A stretch of DNA of 64,000 nt from Hyphomicrobium sp. (GTDB lineage Bacteria > Pseudomonadota > Alphaproteobacteria > Rhizobiales > Hyphomicrobiaceae): NCBI GenBank assembly GCA_030148725.1, contig JASBSU010000013.1:62001-126000 (forward strand). The letters run 5' to 3'. Every line of letters begins with the position of its first letter. Positions within the stretch are counted from its first letter, which is position 1. The notes under the pieces are model-generated. The model saw nothing but the letters and a program-made list of their open reading frames with translations. It did no database searches and was not told where the DNA came from. Positions 1 to 8,138 of the stretch are shown piece after piece. The translations under genes were made by a program, and so were the position numbers.

Positions 1-656
1 TGGCCCGGCTCGTTGAGCACTGTCTCCTGCTCGAGCTTGATCCAGCGGTTCGTCGGCAGAGCGGTGGCGCTGCCCATCATGCGACGTATTTCGCCGCTCT
101 CCAGCGTTACGGAGACGGCGGGGCGGCCATCCGTGTCCCACTGAGGTGCAACGGAGATGGTGCCATCCGCCGGCTTTTCGCCTGCAGTTTTGCCGCCGAA
201 AACTCCGGGCAGAAAACCGCCGCCGCCGAAATCGAATTTCTCTGGCAGCCAAATGCTATAGGTGAGGCAAGTCGCCGAGGCTTTCGCCATATTGGGGGGC
301 GCCCAGCGGAATTCGACACCGTTGCGCGCCCTGGCGCTGGCGTCGGCATCGCCCGGCAGCCGGCGCAGCTTCACTTCCAGCACATCCGGTGAAGGTGCGC
401 CTGGCGCCTGCACCACGGCGGCATTGTCGATAACGCCGAGGTCGCGCAGACCGGCCCGCGCCTGAAGCTGGATGGCAGTGACCGGTTTCCCCTCGCTCGT
501 ATGCAGCGAAAAGCGCGCTGGCGCAGGATATGCGGCGCTGCACGTCCCCTCGGTCCTGCTCTGGAATGCCGCAAAGACGATGTAGCCGACAATGATCACC
601 CCGACGATCACGGTGCCGACGTTGATCAAGAGCTCGAATTGCCTAGGATTTTTCAT
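1..656 (-). CDS. Membrane-anchored polysaccharide lyase family 14-like protein (partial, runs off left edge)
   Basis: The reading frame is open from an ATG at 656 to the window edge, so the C-terminus is missing. Residues about 8-30 form one hydrophobic segment (signal anchor), after which the protein would be extracytoplasmic. Around residues 130-155 lies a stretch reading LTYSIWLPEKFDF followed by GGGGFLPGVFGG. It resembles the conserved strand and lysine/glycine loop of polysaccharide lyase family 14 domains (usually written as F-dw-GGKLPGLfGG). The catalytic part is mostly outside the window, so lyase activity is an inference and the substrate is unknown. The start is uncertain: there is no clear Shine-Dalgarno before 656, and the frame stays open upstream through a TTG. 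No neighbour in the window helps to place its function. Confidence 0.6.
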   Translation of the reverse strand, partial: MKNPRQFELLINVGTVIVGVIIVGYIVFAAFQSRTEGTCSAAYPAPARFSLHTSEGKPVTAIQLQARAGLRDLGVIDNAAVVQAPGAPSPDVLEVKLRRLPGDADASARARNGVEFRWAPPNMAKASATCLTYSIWLPEKFDFGGGGFLPGVFGGKTAGEKPADGTISVAPQWDTDGRPAVSVTLESGEIRRMMGSATALPTNRWIKLEQETVLNEPG

Positions 657-903
657 CTGGCCGAGGTTCCGGATGCCGCGCCCTCGGTTCCCCCGCAAGG
701 CGCTGGCACAACACGGCGCTAGCTAACACCGTCTGGGTTAAAATCTCGGCGCCGGGGCGGGGGTGAGCACGGGATTGGGCGCTCCTGCCGCACGATGCGG
801 TGATTTCTCGCCCGTTTGTCTTTTGTTGCCGTGCTGGCTGGGTTAATAACCTCGCTGCGGTGCGATTGTCAGTGCGCGTCTTCGCCAACGAGGGGAGAGG
901 TTC

Positions 904-1848
904 ATGACGATGAGGCTGACGCTGGTAGCAATGATGCTTGCTGCCGCGGGAGGATCATCCCTGGTCGAGGCGCGTGACGCTGGGCCGTTGCCGCCGGCCC
1001 CGGCTGCCGCCAGTGAGGCCCCGCAGCGCGACCAGCAATCCTGGCAGGTCGCCCAGGCCAACACCAAGAAGCGCCGTAATCGCACCGTGAACACGCGCGA
1101 GACCGCGCCTGAGACGTCGGCGCTCCCACCAGGCAAGGCGAGCAACGGCGAAGTTCTGTTCGGTGTCCAGGACGTCGGCTTCCTCGTCGACCGCGACGTG
1201 ATCCGCGTCGGCGCCGAGGTCGGCAAGTTCGACCGCGTCCGTCTGCGCGTGCTGCGCAACGAGATCTTCGTCACCGATCTCAAGGCCGTATTCGATGACG
1301 GCACGACCGAGACGCTTCTCACCGACGCCAAGATCGGCGCCGATCGCAAGACCGAGTGGATCCCGCTGAAGCACAAGGGCTTCATCAAGGAGATCCAGCT
1401 CGTCTATCGCTCCAAGCCTGACTTCAAGGGACAGGCCCGCGTGGAGGTCTTCGGCGAGTACGAAGCCGGTTGGCTCGGGCCCAACGGCGAAGGCCGCAAA
1501 TACAACGATGGCTGGGTCCTGCTCGGCACCGATACGGCGGGCAGCGTCGGCTTCGACCGCGTCAAGATCCCCGTCGGCCAGAACGAAGGCGGTTTCAAGC
1601 AGCTGCGCGTCTCGGTCAAGGACCGCGACATCACCATGACCAATCTCGCCGTCGTCTACAGCGATGGCCAGAAAGACGAGATCGAGGCGAGCCGCATCAA
1701 GGTCGAGGCCGACAAGACGTTCGGCCCGGTTGATCTGAAGAAGGATGCGACCATCAAGGAGATCGAGGCCACGTGGCGATCGCGCGCTCTGGCGACCTCC
1801 AAGCGCGACCGCGCCTATGCCACGGTGCAGGTGTGGGGCAAGCACTGA
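904..1848 (+). CDS. Secreted tandem beta-domain protein (DUF2541-like repeats)
   Basis: This 314-residue protein starts at an ATG preceded by GGGGAGAGG. The N-terminus has a short hydrophobic segment ending near AlaArg (residues 4-24), which looks like a signal peptide, so the product is probably periplasmic. A low-complexity linker (about 25-80) leads to two homologous domains of about 100 residues. Each starts with a VGFD/VGKFDRV strand and contains a V-(V/F)-x-DG turn, a run ending I-KEI, and a final strand (VEVFGE in the first, VQVWGK in the second). The pattern resembles the single-domain DUF2541 periplasmic family, here duplicated. No catalytic motif is visible. The gene is monocistronic, followed by a strong terminator at 1871-1899 that also faces convergent ppc. 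Molecular function is unknown. Confidence 0.7.
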   Translation: MTMRLTLVAMMLAAAGGSSLVEARDAGPLPPAPAAASEAPQRDQQSWQVAQANTKKRRNRTVNTRETAPETSALPPGKASNGEVLFGVQDVGFLVDRDVIRVGAEVGKFDRVRLRVLRNEIFVTDLKAVFDDGTTETLLTDAKIGADRKTEWIPLKHKGFIKEIQLVYRSKPDFKGQARVEVFGEYEAGWLGPNGEGRKYNDGWVLLGTDTAGSVGFDRVKIPVGQNEGGFKQLRVSVKDRDITMTNLAVVYSDGQKDEIEASRIKVEADKTFGPVDLKKDATIKEIEATWRSRALATSKRDRAYATVQVWGKH

Positions 1849-1870
1849 GCGGCGAGCGCTCCGTCAAAAG

Positions 1871-1899
1871 AAAAAGGCCGGCGTGACGCCGGCCTTTTT
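1871..1899. terminator. Bidirectional intrinsic terminator
   Basis: A perfect 13-bp stem (1871-1883 with 1887-1899) closes a TGA loop. It begins with a run of five A and ends with a run of six T, so it reads as a terminator on both strands. It lies between the secreted protein gene (plus) and the 3' end of ppc (minus) and can end both transcripts. Confidence 0.9.
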
Positions 1900-1950
1900 T
1901 GTTGTCGCGATGGTCGGACGGTCCGGCGAGCCTTGGCGCCGATCAGCCGA

Positions 1951-4806
1951 TCAGCCGAACGCGCCGAAGTGATGCGAGATGCCCGTTCCGATCTCGCGGA
2001 TCAGTTCGTAGGCTTCCTCCATCGGCGCCAGGATTTCTGTTTCGACGCGGCCATAGTCGTCGATGCCCTGCGGACGATAGGTCGCCTTCTCATTGTATTG
2101 CGTGCCATCGCCGCCAGCCCCGGCGCGCCGCCGCGGGAACGCCTGCCGCATCTCGGTGACGACCGCCGGGATGTCCAGCATCAGCGCCAGCTCGAACAGC
2201 TGCCGGTGCGAGACTTCGCGCGTCGCGAACCGTGGCATCTGAGCAGCGAGAATGAACACGCGCATGATGAGCGCCAGACGCACCGCCTGCAGAAGGTCGA
2301 GTTCGAGGCGCGTATCGTCCGGGATCTTGCCGCCCTCGATGCCGATTTCTTCCAGCATCGAATGCAGCTCCACCGCATCGAGACGCAGATGATGCACGAG
2401 GCTGTTGATCTCGCCGTTACGGTCATCGTCGAGCAGCAGCGACGCCAGCGAGCGGAAGGCTGAATCGAGACCAGCCTCCCGGCCCCATGACCCGCGCCAC
2501 GCCCAGAAGCCTGGGTCGAATACGATGGCGTTGGCGCCCATCGCGTTGAGGCTAGACAGCTGCTTGCCGCGCGCAATCATTTCCAGGAGCGGACGCAGGC
2601 GCCGCGACGAGCGCGCCAACTGGATGAAGCGCTCGCGCTCCGACCCGACAGCCGCCCCGAGACCGGCGACGACGTTCGCCACATATCCGAATTGTTGCAG
2701 GATGGCGTTGTTCGGGATGGCGCGCATGCGCGATACGGCGCTGCGGTCGACCGCGCCAGTGGAGTCCATCTGCCGCTTCACCGGGCGCGAGCCGGTCCTG
2801 AACAGGATGTTGGCACCGAACGCGCTGAGGACAGCGCGATAACCCGGATGTGCGAAAAGGTCCTCCTGATACGTCCTCAATCGCCCGATGAAATCAAGCC
2901 TGAGGTCGGCATCCTCGTAGAACGGATCATCGCTCTGTGCCGGTACCTCCCCATCCATGATCACGGTGGCGAGTGCGCGCGTCGTCAGCCTGCGATTGGC
3001 GAAGAACAGATAGCCGTCACCGCCTTGGAAGCTCGTCTCGTGTTTGACCGGGATGCCGTTGCGGTGGAAGCGACACCGGGTCTCGTCCGAGAACACGTAA
3101 TGCAGGCGGGTGTTCATCTCACCAGGATGCGCGCCGCGGCCCATCGACTCGCCGTGAGTCGAGAACACCAGTGTCTCGGTGCCCTTCAATTCCGAGTTGC
3201 CGATCGCCTCAGCGATGCCGTGGTGCAATCGCTCGATCGCCAGCGTAGCGGTGATCTGACCGACGAAACGCCCGGCGTCGGAGAAGCCTGTCTGGTAAGC
3301 CAGTCGGCCGCGCCGCCGCACATAATTGACGTAAGCCTTCTCCTCGATCAGCCGCTCGATGACGCGAGCACCCGTTTCCAGCCCCAGTGGCGTCTCGAAA
3401 AGCGGTGACACGTCCGTGATGTCATCGACCCCGAACAGCGTGGCAAAGAATATCGCGATGAGCAGAGTTGCAGGCGACTCGGTCTCGGCGATCAGGAAGC
3501 GCACCGGGGTTTCGCGATCGACGTGTTTCTTGATCTGCGCGATAAGCGCGAACTGGCGGATCGCAGTCGCCGTCTCGAGGTCGAGCGACTCGAAGTTGAC
3601 CGTCTCCTTGCGCGCCGACTCGATCATGCTGACGATGCGCGCCAGGGCTTGGCTTTCCGTCAGGTCGTGCGTCCACGGCTCATGCACAAACGCGCGGAAA
3701 GCGTTGTTGAGCTGCACCGCGTTGATGCGGACGTGAATGTGCGCAGTTCCTAGTCCCGTCGCCTCCATGAGGCCCGCCAGTACGGCGACGCTGCGCTTGC
3801 CCTTGCCATCGGGGAGGGCCTCGACGAGCTGGCGGAGCAGGCTGACGATCGGCTCGACCGTCGTGATGTTGTAGCCGTCCTGGCGGGTGATGACGTTTGC
3901 CGCTTCGGCGAGCGGCATGTTCTTGGTCATCACCTTGTCGAGCGCTTCCACCTGCTCGTCGACGGCCGCGATCGTGAGGTCGAGCTTGCCGGTCACCTGA
4001 CGGCACAGCCGCGCCGCTTCGCCATCGTTCGGCAGCTCGTTCTTCAGCCCGAGGAAGCGTTCGCGGATGTCGGCGAGTGACGCGCGCTTTTCTTTGAGGC
4101 GCAGGATGAAAGACTTGCGCCAGTCGATGTCCGTGCGGCCGTCAAGGTCGTAGCCGACCCAGCAGGCGAACGTCGCGAGCTTGGGCCGCAGTTCGTAGGC
4201 CTTGTCGCCAAAGCGATGCACGGCCGCCGTGAAGAAGCTGTCCAGCAGCTCCACGTAAGCGTTGCGCATGTTCTGGATCGCGTTCTGCGCGCGCCGATGC
4301 TCGTAGGCGAGGTCGATGCCCTCGTCCGGCTTGTGCGGCACGCCAATGCGCGTATTCGGGTCCACGTCGTCGGCCACGGCGATCTCGACGATCCTTTTCG
4401 ACAGCTCGTCGGACAGACCGAACGTCGGATGCGCCGTCAGCACGATACCCGTGCGCGCGCGCTCCCAACGCTTCTTGAAGGTCTCGAAGTCGGCAGCAGC
4501 AGCAGCGCCTTCGACGAAGTCGGCAAATTCTTTGTAGGTGGTCGCGCGATCGACGAAGCCGACGCGTTCGCGCAGATGCAGGGCGCGCTGCACGCAAGCT
4601 CGATCCATCAGGCGCGTCGCGAGATCTTTGATCTCTGAGAAGTGGATGTCACCGCTCTCGAGTCGCCGCGAAAGATCGAACGCCAGGTTGACGATCGGGT
4701 TGAGCGCCGGCGTATCTGGGATTCGAGTGCGGAGGGCGCGAAGCTCGTCACGCAACCGGAACTCGTCGAGCTTACCGGTGGCAATCGGCTGCACGTCGTT
4801 GGCCAT
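1951..4806 (-). CDS. ppc: Phosphoenolpyruvate carboxylase (methylotroph-type)
   Basis: Carboxylates PEP to oxaloacetate, the C3-to-C4 step of the serine cycle. The 951-residue length is normal. Recognisable blocks are VLTAHPT (the catalytic His region near residue 126), a loop THGESMGRGAHPGEM in mid-protein, and the substrate loop FQGGDGY. Two features depart from textbook PEP carboxylases. The residue after TAHPT is Phe rather than Glu/Gln, and the glycine-rich HGRGG loop is replaced by HGESMGRGAHP. The C-terminus ends HHFGAFG rather than in the usual NTG. These features fit the divergent branch I associate with serine-cycle bacteria. The ATG at 4806 is preferred over an upstream GTG (4827) because GGAG lies six bases before it. 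It is the last gene of the sgaA-mcl-mtkA-mtkB-ppc series, separated from mtkB by a stem-loop. Confidence 0.93.
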   Translation of the reverse strand: MANDVQPIATGKLDEFRLRDELRALRTRIPDTPALNPIVNLAFDLSRRLESGDIHFSEIKDLATRLMDRACVQRALHLRERVGFVDRATTYKEFADFVEGAAAAADFETFKKRWERARTGIVLTAHPTFGLSDELSKRIVEIAVADDVDPNTRIGVPHKPDEGIDLAYEHRRAQNAIQNMRNAYVELLDSFFTAAVHRFGDKAYELRPKLATFACWVGYDLDGRTDIDWRKSFILRLKEKRASLADIRERFLGLKNELPNDGEAARLCRQVTGKLDLTIAAVDEQVEALDKVMTKNMPLAEAANVITRQDGYNITTVEPIVSLLRQLVEALPDGKGKRSVAVLAGLMEATGLGTAHIHVRINAVQLNNAFRAFVHEPWTHDLTESQALARIVSMIESARKETVNFESLDLETATAIRQFALIAQIKKHVDRETPVRFLIAETESPATLLIAIFFATLFGVDDITDVSPLFETPLGLETGARVIERLIEEKAYVNYVRRRGRLAYQTGFSDAGRFVGQITATLAIERLHHGIAEAIGNSELKGTETLVFSTHGESMGRGAHPGEMNTRLHYVFSDETRCRFHRNGIPVKHETSFQGGDGYLFFANRRLTTRALATVIMDGEVPAQSDDPFYEDADLRLDFIGRLRTYQEDLFAHPGYRAVLSAFGANILFRTGSRPVKRQMDSTGAVDRSAVSRMRAIPNNAILQQFGYVANVVAGLGAAVGSERERFIQLARSSRRLRPLLEMIARGKQLSSLNAMGANAIVFDPGFWAWRGSWGREAGLDSAFRSLASLLLDDDRNGEINSLVHHLRLDAVELHSMLEEIGIEGGKIPDDTRLELDLLQAVRLALIMRVFILAAQMPRFATREVSHRQLFELALMLDIPAVVTEMRQAFPRRRAGAGGDGTQYNEKATYRPQGIDDYGRVETEILAPMEEAYELIREIGTGISHHFGAFG

Positions 4807-4892
4807 CGTCTTCTCCACGTTTCGCACGACCGCCGGCCCGCGGAAGCACGCTGATCCGTGAAGTGCCCGGGGGTCGCCGAGGATTCAGGGGT

Positions 4893-4916
4893 GGCCCGCC
4901 TCCGAAGAGGCGGGCC
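4893..4916 (-). promoter_or_regulatory. Intercistronic stem-loop between mtkB and ppc, UUCG tetraloop
   Basis: On the minus strand GGCCCGCCTC and GAGGCGGGCC form a perfect 10-bp stem closing a C(UUCG)G tetraloop, an exceptionally stable RNA hairpin. It lies 9 bases after the mtkB stop and has no following U-run. It is therefore more likely an mRNA end-protector, processing site or partial attenuator than a full intrinsic terminator. It would separate the abundance of mtkAB mRNA from that of ppc. Confidence 0.75.
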
Positions 4917-4924
4917 GCAACCTC

Positions 4925-5824
4925 TTACGCGACTTTTTTCAGTTTGTTGAGCACGCCGGCGATGGTGGCGCCCATCTCTGACGGCGTCGGCGCGATTGTG
5001 ACGCCGCAGCCCTTCAGGATCTCGACCTTTTCGGGAGCAGATTCGCCGAATGCCGAGATGATCGCACCCGCGTGGCCCATCTTGCGGCCCTTCGGGGCCG
5101 ACAGACCGGCAATGTAGGCGACGACCGGCTTCTTCATGTGGTCGCGCGCGAACTGGCCGGCTTCGGCTTCCTGCGGACCGCCGATTTCGCCGATCATCAG
5201 CACGGCGTCGGTCTCAGGGTCGTTCTCGAAGTGCTCGAGGATGTCCCGGAACGAAGAGCCGTTGATCGGGTCGCCGCCGATGCCGACCGAGGTCGAGACG
5301 CCGATGCCCAGAGCCTTCATCTGCGAGGCGGCCTCATAGCCGAGAGTGCCCGAGCGGCCGACGATGCCGACGCGGCCGGGGAGGTAGATGTGGCCCGGCA
5401 TGATGCCCAGCATCGCCTTGCCTGGCGAGATCGTGCCAGCGCAGTTCGGGCCGGTGAGAACCATGCGGTTCTCTTTCTTGTAGCGCCGCATGTAGCGCTT
5501 CACGCGGATCATGTCCTGAGCCGGGATGCCGTCTGTGATGCACACGCAGTATTTGATGCCGGCATCGGCGGCTTCCATGATCGCGTCCGCCGCGAACGGC
5601 GGCGGCACGAATACGATTGCGGCTTCCGCGTTCGTCTCCTGCACGGCGCCCTTCATGGTGTTGAACACCGGACGTCCGAGGTGCGTCGCGCCGCCCTTAC
5701 CCGGAGTGACGCCGCCTACGACGTTGGTGCCGTAGTCGATCATTTCCTGAGCATGGAAGGTGCCGATGCGCCCCGTGAAGCCCTGAATGAGGATCGGTGT
5801 ATTTTCGTTGATGAATATAGCCAT
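4925..5824 (-). CDS. mtkB: Malate thiokinase (malate-CoA ligase) alpha subunit
   Basis: With MtkA it makes L-malyl-CoA from malate, CoA and ATP in the serine cycle. The 299-residue protein has the succinyl-CoA synthetase alpha-subunit architecture. It has an N-terminal CoA-binding Rossmann fold (QGFTGRIGTFHA, residues 14-25; GGVTPGKGG), the TGPNCAG loop, GRSGTLGYE, and the GHAGAI motif (about residue 252) carrying the phosphorylated His. I call it malate rather than succinate thiokinase because it sits directly between mtkA and the malyl-CoA lyase/ppc genes and not in a sucAB/lpd context; sequence alone would allow a succinyl-CoA synthetase. It starts 19 bases after mtkA stops, so the pair is co-transcribed. 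Confidence 0.92.
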   Translation of the reverse strand: MAIFINENTPILIQGFTGRIGTFHAQEMIDYGTNVVGGVTPGKGGATHLGRPVFNTMKGAVQETNAEAAIVFVPPPFAADAIMEAADAGIKYCVCITDGIPAQDMIRVKRYMRRYKKENRMVLTGPNCAGTISPGKAMLGIMPGHIYLPGRVGIVGRSGTLGYEAASQMKALGIGVSTSVGIGGDPINGSSFRDILEHFENDPETDAVLMIGEIGGPQEAEAGQFARDHMKKPVVAYIAGLSAPKGRKMGHAGAIISAFGESAPEKVEILKGCGVTIAPTPSEMGATIAGVLNKLKKVA

Positions 5825-5843
5825 GTGAGCGATCTCCCTACCC

Positions 5844-7013
5844 TTAAGCGGCGCTCTTAGCGGCGGCGACGGCCTTCTGGGCCGCTTCTGCCAGCGTATC
5901 CGCCGAGATGACGGTCAGACCGCTCTCGTCGATGATGCGGCGTCCCTCTTCGACGTTGGTGCCGGCGAGACGGACAACGACCGGCATCTTGATGTTAAGG
6001 TCGTTTACGGCGTCGACGACGCCCTTGGCGACCCAGTCACAACGGTTGATGCCGGCGAAGACGTTAAGCAACAGCGCCTTGACCTTCTTGTCCTTCAGCA
6101 CCGCCTTGAACGACTTGGCAACGCGCTCCGGAGAAGCACCGCCGCCGATGTCGAGGAAGTTGGCGGGCTCACCACCGGCAAGCTTGATCATGTCGAGCGT
6201 TGCCATGGCGAGGCCGGCGCCGTTCACGACGCAGCCGATATCGCCGTCGAGGCCGACATAAGCGAGGCCACGGTCGGAAGCATACGTCTCACGCGGGTCT
6301 TCCTGGCTCTTGTCGCGCAGCTCGGCGATGTGCGGGCGGCGGAACAGAGCGTTGTCGTCGAAGCTCATCTTGGCGTCGAGCGCGACGAGGTTCTTGTCCT
6401 TGGTGATGACCAGCGGGTTGATCTCCACCATGGTCGCGTCGAGGTCGCGGAAGGCGCGGTAGCAGGCGAGGATCGTCGGGACCAGCTTGTTGATCACCTC
6501 CGGATCGACGCCGAGGCCGTAGGCGACTTCACGGGCCTGGAACTGCTGCATTCCGACAGCCGGGTCGACCTGCACGCGGATGATCGTGTCCGGCTGTTCG
6601 GCGGAGATCTCTTCGATCTCCATGCCGCCAGCGGCCGATGCGACCACCATGATGCGCTCCGAAGCGCGATCCATCACCAGCGCGAAGTAGATCTCCTTGG
6701 CGATGTCGGTCGCTTCCTCAATGTAGAGGCGCGACACGAGCTTGCCGGCGGGACCCGTCTGGTTGGTGACCAGCTTCTTGCCGAGCATGGACTCTGCGGC
6801 CTGCTCGATCTCGCGGTCCGTCGAGCAGACCTTGATGCCGCCGGCTTTGCCGCGGGCACCCGAGTGGATCTGTGCCTTTACGACCCACTTCGAGCCACCG
6901 ATCTCGGTGGCGCGATAGGTGGCCTGTTCCGGGCTGTATGCAATGCCGCCGCGGGCGATCGGCACGCCGAACTTCGAGAGAAGCTCTTTGGCCTGATACT
7001 CGTGGATATCCAT
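5844..7013 (-). CDS. mtkA: Malate thiokinase (malate-CoA ligase) beta subunit
   Basis: This is the ATP-grasp subunit of malyl-CoA synthetase, 389 residues. The N-terminus [12 protein letters not shown] is the classic SucC-type ATP-grasp start. [15 protein letters not shown] (about 45-59) is the nucleotide-binding region, and VEINPL supplies the Mg ligand segment. The C-terminal power-helix domain contains FLDIGGGAS and a [14 protein letters not shown] stretch, corresponding to GGI-RCD in SucC. A good ribosome site (AAAAGGAGCAA on the minus strand) precedes the ATG. It lies 27 bases after mcl and 19 bases before mtkB, in an obvious operon. The malate versus succinate call is by context. Confidence 0.92.
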   Translation of the reverse strand: MDIHEYQAKELLSKFGVPIARGGIAYSPEQATYRATEIGGSKWVVKAQIHSGARGKAGGIKVCSTDREIEQAAESMLGKKLVTNQTGPAGKLVSRLYIEEATDIAKEIYFALVMDRASERIMVVASAAGGMEIEEISAEQPDTIIRVQVDPAVGMQQFQAREVAYGLGVDPEVINKLVPTILACYRAFRDLDATMVEINPLVITKDKNLVALDAKMSFDDNALFRRPHIAELRDKSQEDPRETYASDRGLAYVGLDGDIGCVVNGAGLAMATLDMIKLAGGEPANFLDIGGGASPERVAKSFKAVLKDKKVKALLLNVFAGINRCDWVAKGVVDAVNDLNIKMPVVVRLAGTNVEEGRRIIDESGLTVISADTLAEAAQKAVAAAKSAA

Positions 7014-7040
7014 GTATCGTTGCTCCTTTTGAAGGGCTGA

Positions 7041-8009
7041 CTATTCGGCGGCAGCTTTGGCGCGGGCTGCTTCGCCCTTCTTGATGGCGGCGGCGGTGGC
7101 GATGAGGTTGTTCGCCATCTTCTCCGACGCGGCGTCGATCATCTTGCCGTCGAGAGAAGCGGCGCCCTTGCCCTGCGCCTCGGCTTCCTTGAGAGCGGCG
7201 AGGATGCGCTCGGCACGCTCCACTTCCTTGGCGGTCGGCGAGAACACGGCGTTGGCGAGCTCGATCTGCGAAGGATGGATCGCCCACTTGCCCTCGATGC
7301 CGAGAGCGGCAGCGCGCTTGGCGCCGGCGGTGTAGCCCTCAGGATCCGAGAAGTCGCCGAACGGTCCGTCGATCGGACGCAGGCCGAACGCGCGGCAGGC
7401 AACCGTCATGCGCGACAGGGCGAAGTGCCACTGGTCGCCGGGGTAATCGGGGTTGAGGCCGCCGATGACGACGGTGCGGGCCTTGTTGAAGGCGGCATAG
7501 TCGGCGACGCCGAAGTGCATCGCCTCGAGGCGGCTGTTGGCCGAGGCGATGGACTCGACATTGGCCATGCCGAGCGGCGTTTCGATCAGCGCTTCCATGC
7601 CGATCTTGTGCGGCAGGTTCTTGGCGACTTCGATCTGGCTGACGAAGCTCTCGATGGCGTAGACGTCAGCAGCCGTGCCGACCTTCGGAATGAGAATGGT
7701 GTCGAGCTTGTGTCCGGCCTGCTCGACGATGTCGACGACGTCGCGACAGCAGTAGTGCGTGTCGAGGCCGTTGATGCGCACCGAAACGGTCTTGCCCGCG
7801 CCGGCCCAGTCGAGGTCGTTCAGCGCCTGGATGATGTTCTTACGCGCCTGCTCCTTGTCCGGCGGCGCAACAGCGTCTTCGCAATCGAGGAACACGTAGT
7901 CGGCGGCGCTGGCGAGCGCCTTCTCGATCATCGTCGGGTTGGAGCCCGGGACAGCCAGCTCGCTGCGCTGCAGGCGGGATTTGCGGAGGGGGTAAAGCGT
8001 GTAGCTCAT
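7041..8009 (-). CDS. mclA: L-malyl-CoA / beta-methylmalyl-CoA lyase
   Basis: Cleaves malyl-CoA to acetyl-CoA and glyoxylate, closing the C4 arm of the serine cycle. The 322-residue protein belongs to the HpcH/HpaI (CitE-like) TIM-barrel family. It shows the N-terminal RSELAVPGSNP, the acidic metal-binding FLDCEDAV-P, RINGLDTHYC, LIPKVGTAADVYA, LIETPLGM carrying the metal-ligand Glu, and HFGVADYAAF. The C-terminal Ala-rich helix (AAAIKKGEAARAKAAAE) is typical of the family. The start ATG follows a purine-rich site. It lies downstream of sgaA across two stem-loops and is followed within 27 bases by mtkA. Confidence 0.93.
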   Translation of the reverse strand: MSYTLYPLRKSRLQRSELAVPGSNPTMIEKALASAADYVFLDCEDAVAPPDKEQARKNIIQALNDLDWAGAGKTVSVRINGLDTHYCCRDVVDIVEQAGHKLDTILIPKVGTAADVYAIESFVSQIEVAKNLPHKIGMEALIETPLGMANVESIASANSRLEAMHFGVADYAAFNKARTVVIGGLNPDYPGDQWHFALSRMTVACRAFGLRPIDGPFGDFSDPEGYTAGAKRAAALGIEGKWAIHPSQIELANAVFSPTAKEVERAERILAALKEAEAQGKGAASLDGKMIDAASEKMANNLIATAAAIKKGEAARAKAAAE

Positions 8010-8053
8010 CGTGGCGTCCCTTTAGAGGCTTTTGGTTGAAGTGATTTCGGCGC

Positions 8054-8126
8054 GGCGCCGTCTCGGCGCCTGACCGCAGGCGAAGTGCTTGCAAACGAAG
8101 CGGCGCCATTTTCGGGGCGCCGCTTC
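8054..8126 (-). promoter_or_regulatory. Two intercistronic stem-loops between sgaA and mcl
   Basis: The 129-base gap holds two inverted repeats. The one nearer sgaA is an 11-bp perfect stem (8097-8107 with 8116-8126) with an 8-base loop, starting 13 bases after the sgaA stop. The other is GGCGCC-N5-GGCGCC at 8054-8070. Neither has a long U-run on the minus strand (only GTTTGC follows the first). I read them as a partial terminator or processing region that separates sgaA from mcl-mtkA-mtkB. A second promoter inside this gap cannot be excluded. Confidence 0.6.
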
Positions 8127-8138
8127 TGTTCACGAATA

